From Ignavibacteria bacterium (GTDB taxonomy: Bacteria; Bacteroidota; Ignavibacteria; UBA10030; UBA6906), in contig JAOUDE010000054.1 in assembly GCA_029859455.1 (NCBI GenBank), positions 1 to 10,990 of the forward strand: a stretch of 10,990 nucleotides of DNA. Direction: 5' to 3'. Position numbers and translations under genes: made by a program. The notes beneath the pieces were generated by a model, which did not search any database, was not told the DNA's origin, and saw nothing but the letters and a program-made list of their open reading frames with translations. Below, piece after piece: positions 1 through 6,343 of the stretch. The stretch's first letter is position 1. The number at the start of each line of letters is the position of its first letter.

Positions 1-29
1 ACCAGCTCCGCCGGTGAATCGGGAGCCCC

Positions 30-52
30 GGGTTCCTTTCTGTAAAGGACCC
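30..52. repeat. Imperfect hairpin, 9-bp stem with one bulged T
   Basis: GGGTTCCTTT at 30-39 can pair with AAAGGACCC at 44-52 across a CTGT loop, leaving one T unpaired. No T-run follows on either strand, so it is not a standard rho-independent terminator. It may be a degenerate terminator or processing signal for a gene ending just outside the window, or chance. Confidence 0.35.
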
Positions 53-243
53 ATGCCTCGGTCTGGACTGCCATAAAAACCTCTGTTTGTTCGCCTCAAG
101 GAACTTTCGGCCTAGCGAAGTTCAGGATCGACTGCGGAAAAACCGGCCCTCCCCGGCGCGTGGGAAAACAGGCAGCAGAATGTCTGTTTCAATAAGATAC
201 ATTGTTGCCTATAGGAACAAAATAGATGCTCAGGTGACATTTT

Positions 244-261
244 GTGTGATCGCGAACACAC
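244..261. promoter_or_regulatory. 18-bp near-perfect dyad, candidate operator of nadE
   Basis: GTGTGATCGCGAACACAC is a dyad in which 16 of 18 positions are symmetric; only the A/A pair at 249 and 256 breaks it. The length and form suit a dimeric DNA-binding protein. It contains TGTGA-N6-ACACA, one base from the TGTGA-N6-TCACA layout of CRP/FNR-family sites, but I cannot tell that family from others. It lies 56 bases upstream of the nadE start. Function is inferred from symmetry and position only. Confidence 0.4.
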
Positions 262-271
262 CTAAGGTGTG
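257..271. repeat. Perfect inverted repeat CACACC-TAA-GGTGTG
   Basis: Two 6-base arms separated by TAA form a perfect dyad that shares the CACAC arm with the dyad at 244-261. GTGTGA therefore occurs as a direct repeat at 244-249 and 267-272, 23 bases apart, with the complementary CACAC between. This could be a second half of a tandem operator, or an RNA element in which CACAC pairs with either flank. Confidence 0.35.
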
Positions 272-317
272 AGAAAGGCGTGTTGTATCAAATCCACCAT
301 TTTGGTAGTTTTGACCC

Positions 318-1160
318 ATGGAACCGAATCCCTCCAGGCAACTCGATCTGCGTCTTGATACGGCAATTGTCAGGACAATACTGGTAGATTTTCTCCGCGA
401 TGGAGTACGTGCAGCGGGGTTCTCCAGGGGGATTATCGGACTGTCAGGAGGGGTGGATTCCTCCCTCTCCGCCAGTCTGGCCGCCGAGGCTCTTGGCCCG
501 GAAAACGTTCTGGGTGTCATCATGCCGTCCGGGTCCAGCAGTCCCCAAAGCAGAACGGACGCCGAGCTGGTTGCGTCAAAGCTGGGCATCAGGAGCGAAA
601 CAATCGAAATCGCCCCGATGGTTGAGGCTCACCGGGCCCGGGGGGCGGATCCGGACAAAGTCCGCCTTGGAAATATAATGGCCAGGGAGAGAATGATCGT
701 GCTGTATGATCTCTCCATTCGCGAGAAAGCTCTGGTGATCGGGACCAGCAACAAGACAGAGACCCTGCTTGGGTATGGGACTCTGTTTGGAGACACAGCT
801 TGTGCACTCAATCCTCTTGGAGACCTGTACAAAACCCAGGTGTGGGAACTGGCCGCAGCCGTTGGCATCCCGGAGCAGATTGTCACAAAGGCTCCCTCGG
901 CAGATCTCTGGGAGGGGCAGACGGACGAATCGGAGCTCGGGTTCTCATATAAGCAGGTTGACAGTCTCCTCTATAGTATGATCGACCAGGGAAAGAGCGA
1001 CAGGGAACTGCTCGAACTTGGGTTCGGCCAGGATTTCATCCAGGCGGTTCAGAAGAGGATCCGGACAAACCAGTTCAAACGGCGATCTCCTCTCGTTGCC
1101 AGGATCTCGGGCAGCACCCCCGATATCGATTTCAAGTATCCGAAGGAGTGGGGGAGTTGA
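318..1160 (+). CDS. nadE: NH3-dependent NAD+ synthetase
   Basis: This enzyme catalyses the last step of NAD+ synthesis, amidating nicotinate adenine dinucleotide with ammonia and ATP through an adenylated intermediate in the cytoplasm. The 280-residue product carries the N-type ATP pyrophosphatase P-loop SGGVDSS at 43-49, GTSNKTE at 142-148, a GYGTLFGD segment at 152-159, and KAPSADLWEGQTDE at 191-204, all typical of NadE. No N-terminal nitrilase (glutaminase) domain is present and the length matches the short form (E. coli about 275 residues), so free ammonia or a separate glutaminase must supply nitrogen. The ATG at 318 is the earliest possible start because an in-frame TGA lies at 312-314. 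The ribosome-binding site is poor; GGTAG at 304-308 is the best candidate. The stop overlaps the probable rsmI start. Confidence 0.95.
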   Translation: MEPNPSRQLDLRLDTAIVRTILVDFLRDGVRAAGFSRGIIGLSGGVDSSLSASLAAEALGPENVLGVIMPSGSSSPQSRTDAELVASKLGIRSETIEIAPMVEAHRARGADPDKVRLGNIMARERMIVLYDLSIREKALVIGTSNKTETLLGYGTLFGDTACALNPLGDLYKTQVWELAAAVGIPEQIVTKAPSADLWEGQTDESELGFSYKQVDSLLYSMIDQGKSDRELLELGFGQDFIQAVQKRIRTNQFKRRSPLVARISGSTPDIDFKYPKEWGS

Positions 1161-1915
1161 GCAATGGAGGAGCGGAGAAGCCGGCAGGAATATTGTATCT
1201 TGTCAGCACGCCGATCGGGAATCTCGAAGACATAACGTACCGCGCGCTGAGGATTCTGGGGGACGTGGAGCTCATTGCCGCGGAGGACACGAGGAAGACC
1301 GGTGTCCTTCTGAAGCACTTCAGCATTGACCGGCCGATGGTCAGTTTCCACAGTCACAACGAGTCAAGAAAGGTCGGACCACTTGTCGGCAAGCTCTCCG
1401 AAGGCAGATCGATCGCGCTGGTGACGGATGCAGGGACGCCGGGTATTTCAGATCCAGCGTTTCTTCTTGTCAGATCCGCGATCGAAAAGAAGATTCCGGT
1501 CGTCGCGGTCCCGGGGCCGACTGCTTTCGTTCCCGCCCTGATCGTCAGCGGGTTGCCGACGGACCGTTTTGTTTTTGAAGGATTCCTCCCCGTCAAGAAG
1601 GGGAGGCGGACACGAATTGCAGAACTCGCAGGCGAACGGAGGACGATCGTCCTGTATGAGTCACCTCACAGGGTAGCCAGGACCGTTCAGGAGTTGTCCG
1701 AGAGTTTCGGAAACCGGAACGCGGCGATCGTCCGGGAGATCACTAAGAAGTTTGAAGAAGTCATCCGGGGAGGGCTGGCTGAGCTGGCCGGGTGCCTCCG
1801 GGAACGATCCCTGAAAGGGGAGATCGTGATCGTCGTCGAAGGCAACTCCAGGATCGGAAAAGGAAAGAAGAAGCAATCATATGGCAACCAAAGGAACTCT
1901 CCCGCCCCGGCTTGA
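1157..1915 (+). CDS. rsmI: 16S rRNA (cytidine-1402-2'-O)-methyltransferase
   Basis: RsmI uses S-adenosylmethionine to methylate the ribose of C1402 in the decoding centre of 16S rRNA. Family motifs, numbered from the TTG start: STPIGNL at 17-23, EDTRKT at 43-48, FHSHNE at 64-69, VTDAGTPGISDP at 89-100, VPGPTA at 118-123, SGLPTDRF at 131-138, YESPHR at 167-172 and KGEIVIVVEG at 220-229. These define the tetrapyrrole-methylase-like fold of RsmI. At about 252 residues it is shorter than the E. coli protein (about 286), with a Lys-rich tail in place of the longer C-terminus. I prefer the TTG at 1157 because AAGGAG (1143-1148) then lies 8 bases upstream and the start overlaps the nadE stop as TTGA. 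A GTG at 1148 sits inside that ribosome-binding site. The 3' end overlaps the next gene by 35 bases. Confidence 0.93.
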   Translation: MSNGGAEKPAGILYLVSTPIGNLEDITYRALRILGDVELIAAEDTRKTGVLLKHFSIDRPMVSFHSHNESRKVGPLVGKLSEGRSIALVTDAGTPGISDPAFLLVRSAIEKKIPVVAVPGPTAFVPALIVSGLPTDRFVFEGFLPVKKGRRTRIAELAGERRTIVLYESPHRVARTVQELSESFGNRNAAIVREITKKFEEVIRGGLAELAGCLRERSLKGEIVIVVEGNSRIGKGKKKQSYGNQRNSPAPA

Positions 1916-3419
1916 CACCACCCGCCATCCGCTGGTCTATGAGGTCAATACCCGGGTCCTCCTTCAGGAACTCACACTTGAAGCAGACAGGAAGATTACA
2001 CTGGGGACGATTCCTGATAAAGTCCTTGATGAATGGGCCGGCCTCGGTTTTGATGCGGTATGGCTGATGGGAATCTGGACGACCGGTGCTCTCGGGCGCG
2101 ACATTGCGATGGAGCACGCCGGTCTCCAGAGCGACTACCGATCAGTGCTTTCAGACCTGGTCGACGATGATGTGCTCGGGTCTCCTTATGCGGTCAAAGC
2201 GTATGCCGTGTCGCCGTTGCTCGGCGGCGCAGAAGGGCTCAAGCGGCTGAGGATGCGGATGGCAAAGAAAGGGCTTGGTGTCATCCTCGACTATGTCGGG
2301 AATCATACAGCGCGTGATCACCGGTGGATCGCATCCAACCCTGACCTGTTTGTCAACGGGACACCTGATCAGGTGGAAGCGAATCCAGACAGGTACTTCC
2401 GCACTGAAACCTCTGCCGGCCCCCGTGACATCGCATACGGGCGTGATCCCTCTTTTCCTGGGTGGACCGATACCGCTCAGTTGAATTATTTCAACCCGGA
2501 ACTCAGAAAACGGATGATGAGGGTCCTCGGCAAGATCGCCGATCAATGCGACGGCGTACGGTGTGATATGGCAATGCTCACGCTCAACAGCGTTTTCGAG
2601 AGAACCTGGGGAACCAGCATTTTGTCGGAAGGCGGATCGGTTCCGGAGACCGAGTTCTGGAGCGAGGCGATGACGAAGGTGCGGGAATCCCACCCGCGCT
2701 TTTTGTTTATCGCAGAGGCGTACTGGAACATGGGATGGGATCTGCAAAACCTCGGCTTCGACTACACCTATGACAAACGCCTGTATGATCGCCTTCTCCA
2801 TGAAGGGGCTGCTTCCGTCCATGACCATCTCACGGCAGATCTGAAGTTTCAACTGAAGTCAGTACGCTTCATCGAGAACCACGACGAACAGCGCGCGGCC
2901 GAAGCGCTTCCTTCTCCTCTCTGGCACTGTGCCGCAGCAACGATCATGTCCACCATTCCCGGAATGGCTTTGTTTCACGAGGGGCAACTCGATGGACGGG
3001 TTGTCAAACTTCCTGTCCAGCTCGGCCGAAGGCCCGCCGAGAATCCCTCTCCCATGATTGAATGTTTCTATGAGAAACTCCTGGAATGCGTCCGGTCTTC
3101 CGTTTTCCGCGAGGGGGAGTGGTCGCTGTTGCAGGCCCGTCCTGCGTGGCATGAGAATGGTACATGGCAGAATTTCATCTCATCGTGGTGGGATGGAGGG
3201 CCGCGGGGAACCAGGTTCGTCGTCGTCAACTATTCTCCTCACAGCGGTCAATGCTACATTCCACTCCCTGTGGATCCTGCCAAGGGTGCCCTCGAATTCC
3301 GTGACCTGATGGGTCCGGCGATCTATTACAGGGAGCCTGCCGGCGTTGCCGGAAAAGGGATGTTTTTTGACCTCCCAGGCTATGCCCTGCACATTTTCGA
3401 TGTGATCTGGGGCCGGTAG
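1881..3419 (+). CDS. GH13 alpha-amylase-family glycoside hydrolase, substrate unknown
   Basis: The 512-residue protein has the ordered motifs of a GH13 (beta/alpha)8-barrel enzyme: DYVGNH at 137-142 (region I), the LNYFNPELR strip at 201-209 (region V-like), GVRCDMAML at 225-233 with nucleophile Asp229 (region II), FIAEAYW at 276-282 with acid/base Glu279 (region III), and FIENHDEQ at 330-337 with transition-state Asp335 (region IV). All three catalytic acids are present, so it should be active on alpha-glucosidic bonds as a hydrolase or transglycosylase. No signal peptide is seen, so it is probably cytoplasmic and could act on glycogen, maltodextrin or trehalose-type substrates; the subfamily cannot be fixed by eye. 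The C-terminal part (about 440-512) resembles the beta-sandwich usually found after the barrel. The ATG at 1881 overlaps rsmI by 35 bases and has only a weak, purine-rich ribosome-binding region, suggesting translational coupling. Confidence 0.85.
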   Translation: MATKGTLPPRLDTTRHPLVYEVNTRVLLQELTLEADRKITLGTIPDKVLDEWAGLGFDAVWLMGIWTTGALGRDIAMEHAGLQSDYRSVLSDLVDDDVLGSPYAVKAYAVSPLLGGAEGLKRLRMRMAKKGLGVILDYVGNHTARDHRWIASNPDLFVNGTPDQVEANPDRYFRTETSAGPRDIAYGRDPSFPGWTDTAQLNYFNPELRKRMMRVLGKIADQCDGVRCDMAMLTLNSVFERTWGTSILSEGGSVPETEFWSEAMTKVRESHPRFLFIAEAYWNMGWDLQNLGFDYTYDKRLYDRLLHEGAASVHDHLTADLKFQLKSVRFIENHDEQRAAEALPSPLWHCAAATIMSTIPGMALFHEGQLDGRVVKLPVQLGRRPAENPSPMIECFYEKLLECVRSSVFREGEWSLLQARPAWHENGTWQNFISSWWDGGPRGTRFVVVNYSPHSGQCYIPLPVDPAKGALEFRDLMGPAIYYREPAGVAGKGMFFDLPGYALHIFDVIWGR

Positions 3420-3440
3420 CCTCCCATCCCGGCGGACCTC

Positions 3441-3469
3441 TTGACTTTACCTTCCGAAGCAGGTATATT
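3441..3469 (+). promoter_or_regulatory. Sigma-70-type promoter of groES-groEL
   Basis: TTGACT at 3441-3446 and TATATT at 3464-3469 are separated by exactly 17 bases, close to the primary sigma consensus. Transcription should start near 3476, inside the CIRCE element, giving a leader of roughly 70 bases before groES. There is no recognisable terminator between the GH13 gene and this promoter, so read-through from upstream is possible. Confidence 0.88.
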
Positions 3470-3494
3470 AGCACTCGTCGTAGTGGAGTGCTAA
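3468..3494. promoter_or_regulatory. CIRCE element (HrcA operator)
   Basis: TTAGCACTC at 3468-3476, a 9-base spacer, and GAGTGCTAA at 3486-3494 match the CIRCE consensus TTAGCACTC-N9-GAGTGCTAA at every position. CIRCE is the operator of the heat-shock repressor HrcA. It overlaps the last bases of the -10 box and the expected start point, so HrcA binding would block initiation and release after heat shock would induce the chaperonin operon. hrcA itself is not in the window. Confidence 0.97.
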
Positions 3495-3543
3495 CAATAA
3501 AACCCACAAATGTTGATTTTCTGACTATTTTCAAGGAGGCAGT

Positions 3544-3828
3544 ATGAATATCAAGCCGCTGGCTGACAGGGTTATTATCAAGCCAAGTCCCTCGGAAGAG
3601 AAGACCAAAGGGGGGTTGTTCGTTCCTGACACCGCCAAGGAAAAGCCGGTTGTCGGAGAAGTCGTTGCCGTCGGTCCGGGCAAGGTGAGTGACGATGGGA
3701 AGACGATTACGCCGGAAGTGAAAGTCGGCGACAAGGTCCTGTACGGGAAGTACTCAGGGACCGAAGTAACAGTTGAAGGAGAAGAGCTCCTCATCATGCG
3801 TGAAGCAGATATTTTCGCGGTTGTCTAA
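3544..3828 (+). CDS. groES: Co-chaperonin GroES (Hsp10)
   Basis: GroES is the heptameric lid that caps the GroEL chamber in the presence of ATP and encloses a folding substrate. The 94-residue product has the usual Hsp10 length. It opens with IKPLADRVIIKP, followed by the mobile-loop segment around residues 16-32 (EEKTKGGLFVPDTAKEK) that contacts GroEL, and ends with the GEELLIMREADIFAVV strand typical of the family. AAGGAGG at 3533-3539, 4 bases before the ATG, is a strong ribosome-binding site. It is the first gene of the CIRCE-controlled operon and lies 54 bases from groEL. Confidence 0.98.
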   Translation: MNIKPLADRVIIKPSPSEEKTKGGLFVPDTAKEKPVVGEVVAVGPGKVSDDGKTITPEVKVGDKVLYGKYSGTEVTVEGEELLIMREADIFAVV

Positions 3829-3882
3829 TTCCGCGGACCTTCCGTTTTCGAATCTAACGACACCAAAGGAGAAAAGGAACCA

Positions 3883-5520
3883 ATGACGACAAAACTGATC
3901 AGCTATGATACCGATGCCAGGGCAGCGCTGAAGCGCGGCGTTGACAAACTGGCCAATGCGGTGAAAGTAACGCTGGGTCCGAAGGGACGCAACGTTGTTA
4001 TCGACAAGAAATTTGGTGCACCGACCGTCACGAAGGACGGCGTCACCGTTGCCAAAGAGATCGAACTCGAAGACCCGCTGGAGAATATGGGTGCACAGAT
4101 GGTTCGCGAGGTCGCCTCGAAGACATCCGATGTGGCCGGCGACGGAACCACAACAGCTACCGTGCTCGCTCAGGCGATCGTGCGTGAAGGCTTCAAGAAT
4201 GTGACCGCCGGCGCGAACCCGATGGACCTCAAGAGAGGCATCGAGCTCGCCGTCACCAGCGTGGTGGCTGGTCTCAAGGAACTGAGCAAGCCGGTTGACA
4301 AGACCAAGAAGAAGGAGATCGCTCAGGTTGGTGCCATCTCCGCCAATAACGACTCGATCATCGGAGACCTGATCGCGGATGCGATGATGAAGGTTGGTAC
4401 CGATGGTGTGATCACGGTGGAAGAAGCGAAGGGGATGGAGACACAGATCGACGTGGTCGAGGGGATGCAGTTCGATCGCGGATATCTCTCGCCGTACTTC
4501 GTCACCGATGCGGAATCGATGGAGACCACGCTTGAAGATGTGATGATCCTGATTCACGACAAGAAGATCTCAGCCATGAAGGATCTTCTTCCGATTCTCG
4601 AGAAGGTTGCCCAGACCGGCAGCCCGATTCTTGTGATCGCGGAAGATGTCGAAGGGGAAGCCCTTGCGACTCTGGTGGTCAACAAGCTGCGTGGTACGCT
4701 GAAAGTGTGTGCAGTGAAGGCACCCGGGTTCGGCGATCGCCGCAAAGCGATGCTTGAGGACATTGCGGTCCTTACCGGTGGTGCGGTCGTCTCGGAAGAG
4801 CAGGGTTATAAGCTCGAGAACGCCACGCTGTCATACCTCGGGCGCGCAAAGCGTGTCACGATCGACAAAGACAACACGACGATTGTCGAAGGTGCAGGCA
4901 GCAAGGACGAGATCAAGAAGCGGATCAATGAGATTCGCTCACAGATCGACAAAACCACCTCGGATTATGATAAAGAGAAGCTCCAGGAGCGTCTCGCGAA
5001 GCTCTCCGGTGGTGTCGCGGTACTGAAGATCGGTGCGGCAACAGAGGTTGAGATGAAAGAGAAGAAGGCAAGGGTGGAGGATGCACTGCATGCAACCCGT
5101 GCAGCGGTGGAAGAGGGAATCGTCCCGGGCGGCGGTGTGGCCCTTCTGCGGGCTGGCAAGAAACTGGAAAGCCTGAAGGGAAAGAATGATGACCAGACGA
5201 CCGGGATCGAAATCGTCCGCCGGGCGATCGAAGAACCGTTCCGTCAGATCGTCAGCAATGCCGGGCTCGAGCCGTCGATCGTGCTGAACAAGGTGAAAGA
5301 GGGGAAGGACGACTTCGGGTTCAATTCACTCACCGAAACCTACGAAAACCTCATGGGCGCCGGTGTGATTGATCCGACCAAAGTCGGCCGGATTGCAATG
5401 GAAAACGCCGCTTCGGTGGCAGGATTGCTTCTGACAACGGAAGCGACCATCGTGGAGAAGCCTGAAGAGAAGAAGGCATCTCCTGCGATGCCTCCCGGCG
5501 GAATGGGAGACATGTACTGA
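3883..5520 (+). CDS. groEL: Chaperonin GroEL (Hsp60)
   Basis: GroEL forms a double heptameric ring that folds non-native cytosolic proteins in ATP-driven cycles with GroES. The 545-residue product is full length. It has the equatorial-domain residues Asp52 and GDGTTT at 86-91 (Asp87) for Mg-ATP, VED at 398-400 with the catalytic Asp equivalent to E. coli Asp398, and the signature AAVEEGIVPGGG at 407-418. The tail is short, MPPGGMGDMY, a reduced form of the GGM repeat. Purine-rich AAAGGAGAAAAGGAA at 3865-3879 precedes the ATG. It is co-transcribed with groES and followed by a terminator. Confidence 0.99.
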   Translation: MTTKLISYDTDARAALKRGVDKLANAVKVTLGPKGRNVVIDKKFGAPTVTKDGVTVAKEIELEDPLENMGAQMVREVASKTSDVAGDGTTTATVLAQAIVREGFKNVTAGANPMDLKRGIELAVTSVVAGLKELSKPVDKTKKKEIAQVGAISANNDSIIGDLIADAMMKVGTDGVITVEEAKGMETQIDVVEGMQFDRGYLSPYFVTDAESMETTLEDVMILIHDKKISAMKDLLPILEKVAQTGSPILVIAEDVEGEALATLVVNKLRGTLKVCAVKAPGFGDRRKAMLEDIAVLTGGAVVSEEQGYKLENATLSYLGRAKRVTIDKDNTTIVEGAGSKDEIKKRINEIRSQIDKTTSDYDKEKLQERLAKLSGGVAVLKIGAATEVEMKEKKARVEDALHATRAAVEEGIVPGGGVALLRAGKKLESLKGKNDDQTTGIEIVRRAIEEPFRQIVSNAGLEPSIVLNKVKEGKDDFGFNSLTETYENLMGAGVIDPTKVGRIAMENAASVAGLLLTTEATIVEKPEEKKASPAMPPGGMGDMY

Positions 5521-5543
5521 TAGGGTAAGCGATAACCCTCTCC

Positions 5544-5558
5544 ACCTTCGGAGAAGGT
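5544..5558. repeat. Small inverted repeat after groEL
   Basis: ACCTTC-GGA-GAAGGT is a perfect 6-bp stem with a 3-base loop between the groEL stop and the terminator hairpin. A smaller AGGGT/ACCCT pair (5522-5526 and 5535-5539) lies just upstream. They may stabilise the mRNA 3' end or be incidental. Confidence 0.35.
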
Positions 5559-5570
5559 CATGTCAATAGA

Positions 5571-5600
5571 AGCCTCTGTCGAAAGACAGGGGCTTTTTTT
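5571..5600 (+). terminator. Rho-independent terminator of groES-groEL
   Basis: AGCCTCTGTC pairs with GACAGGGGCT over 10 bp (one G-T wobble) around a GAAA tetraloop, and is followed by a run of seven T (5594-5600). It separates the chaperonin operon from the promoter of the exporter operon immediately downstream. Confidence 0.93.
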
Positions 5601-5601
5601 G

Positions 5602-5630
5602 TTGCATCCGTTCCGTTTTTGCTATACAAT
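5602..5630 (+). promoter_or_regulatory. Probable promoter of the TetR-exporter operon
   Basis: TTGCAT at 5602-5607 and TACAAT at 5625-5630 are 17 bases apart, a good primary-sigma match, directly after the groEL terminator. TATACA at 5623-5628 is an alternative -10 with a shorter spacer. It is the only promoter-like sequence between the terminator and the regulator gene, and with overlapping genes downstream it probably drives the whole exporter operon. Confidence 0.6.
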
Positions 5631-5631
5631 A

Positions 5632-5657
5632 GAAACGAAAAATACTACTTGAGTTTC
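5632..5657. promoter_or_regulatory. Candidate operator, GAAAC-N16-GTTTC
   Basis: GAAAC at 5632-5636 and GTTTC at 5653-5657 form a widely spaced inverted repeat immediately downstream of the -10 box, over the expected start point and upstream of the regulator's start codon. The position suits autorepression by the TetR-type protein encoded next. Arms of 5 bases are short enough to occur by chance. Confidence 0.25.
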
Positions 5658-5674
5658 CAAAGGGTCCATCAACA

Positions 5675-6343
5675 ATGACAGAAACGGTGGAGTCGACCGC
5701 TCCCGGTGTCACACTCCGGAAGAAGGTGATTCTCCAGAGCAGGGATAAGATCCTGCAGAACGGATTCGTGCGGCTGACAGTCGATCAGCTCGCTGCGGAT
5801 ACGGGGATGAGCAAGAAAACTCTTTACTCCGTCTTTGCGGGGAAGCATCAGGTCGTCGAGGGTGTGATCGATTCGTTCCTCTCTGACCTGAAGGAGGGAC
5901 TCGACCGGGTCATGAGCGATGATCAGATCTTCACCGGGAAGTTCCAGCAGATCATGATTCTCCTGGGTAACGGGACAAAGAGAGTCGGGAAGCCCTTCCT
6001 CGATGATCTTCAGCGCCATATGCCGGAGCAGTGGGAGAAGATCCAGGCCTTCCGAAGGGAAAGGATTCTCACCGTCTTTTCCCGCCTGATCGATCAGGGA
6101 ATCAGAGAAGGGTCGGTCCGCCCTGACATCCAGAAAGATCTGTTCCTCACAAGTTATCTGGCGGCCGTTGAAGCGGTCATCACTCCGACGTTTCTAATGA
6201 GTCACCCGCTTTCGACCCGTGAGGCGATCGCCGGGATACTTCAGATTTTCTTTCAAGGCGCACTCACCCCGGCCGCGAGCCGCAAAGTGCGCCCGATTGA
6301 CACTGACGGTAAAACCATTCAATCCAGGGAACCTCTCTCATGA
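5675..6343 (+). CDS. TetR/AcrR-family transcriptional regulator
   Basis: The 222-residue protein has an N-terminal TetR-type helix-turn-helix: a helix around 14-30 (RKKVILQSRDKILQNGF), then LTVDQLAADTGMSKKTLYSVF at 34-54 with the family's typical recognition-helix pattern. The remaining 160 or so residues are a helical ligand-binding and dimerisation domain without a recognisable ligand signature. It is first in the exporter operon and its TGA overlaps the next ATG (ATGA), so it most likely represses its own operon and is relieved by a transported compound. This resembles CecR (YbiH) upstream of ybhGFSR in E. coli. AAAGGG at 5659-5664, 10 bases from the ATG, is a plausible ribosome-binding site. 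Ligand and operator are unknown. Confidence 0.9.
   Translation: MTETVESTAPGVTLRKKVILQSRDKILQNGFVRLTVDQLAADTGMSKKTLYSVFAGKHQVVEGVIDSFLSDLKEGLDRVMSDDQIFTGKFQQIMILLGNGTKRVGKPFLDDLQRHMPEQWEKIQAFRRERILTVFSRLIDQGIREGSVRPDIQKDLFLTSYLAAVEAVITPTFLMSHPLSTREAIAGILQIFFQGALTPAASRKVRPIDTDGKTIQSREPLS

Larger units (their letters stand above)
1..317. other. Intergenic leader upstream of nadE
   Basis: No convincing gene is visible here. The first 45 bases could be the tail of an upstream + strand gene (open frame ending at a TAA at 43-45), or in another frame up to a TAA at 73-75, but too little is present to choose. The stretch holds a short bulged hairpin at 30-52, an 18-bp dyad at 244-261 and an overlapping inverted repeat at 257-271. 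I could not find a -35/-10 pair with good matches and spacing, so no promoter is called. A 61-codon TTG-initiated open frame (87-272) has no recognisable protein features and is not called as a gene. Confidence 0.6.

Noticed and set aside
30..52. Rho-independent terminator
   Set aside because: A stem exists but has a bulge and no T-run follows on either strand.
87..272. Possible 61-residue protein upstream of nadE
   Set aside because: TTG start, no good ribosome-binding site, no recognisable domain, and it runs through the dyad region.
266..297. tRNA-like end (a TATCAAATC segment followed by CCACCA)
   Set aside because: No acceptor stem or anticodon arm can be matched upstream at the right distances, so the resemblance to a T-loop and CCA end is chance.
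2151..2852. Antisense open frame (233 codons) opposite the GH13 gene
   Set aside because: It overlaps the catalytic core of a clear GH13 gene on the other strand, and no family motif or ribosome-binding site was seen.
3754..4557. Long antisense open frame (267 codons) across groES-groEL
   Set aside because: It lies opposite strongly conserved chaperonin genes, and its His/Arg-rich product looks like a reverse-frame shadow with no recognisable domain.
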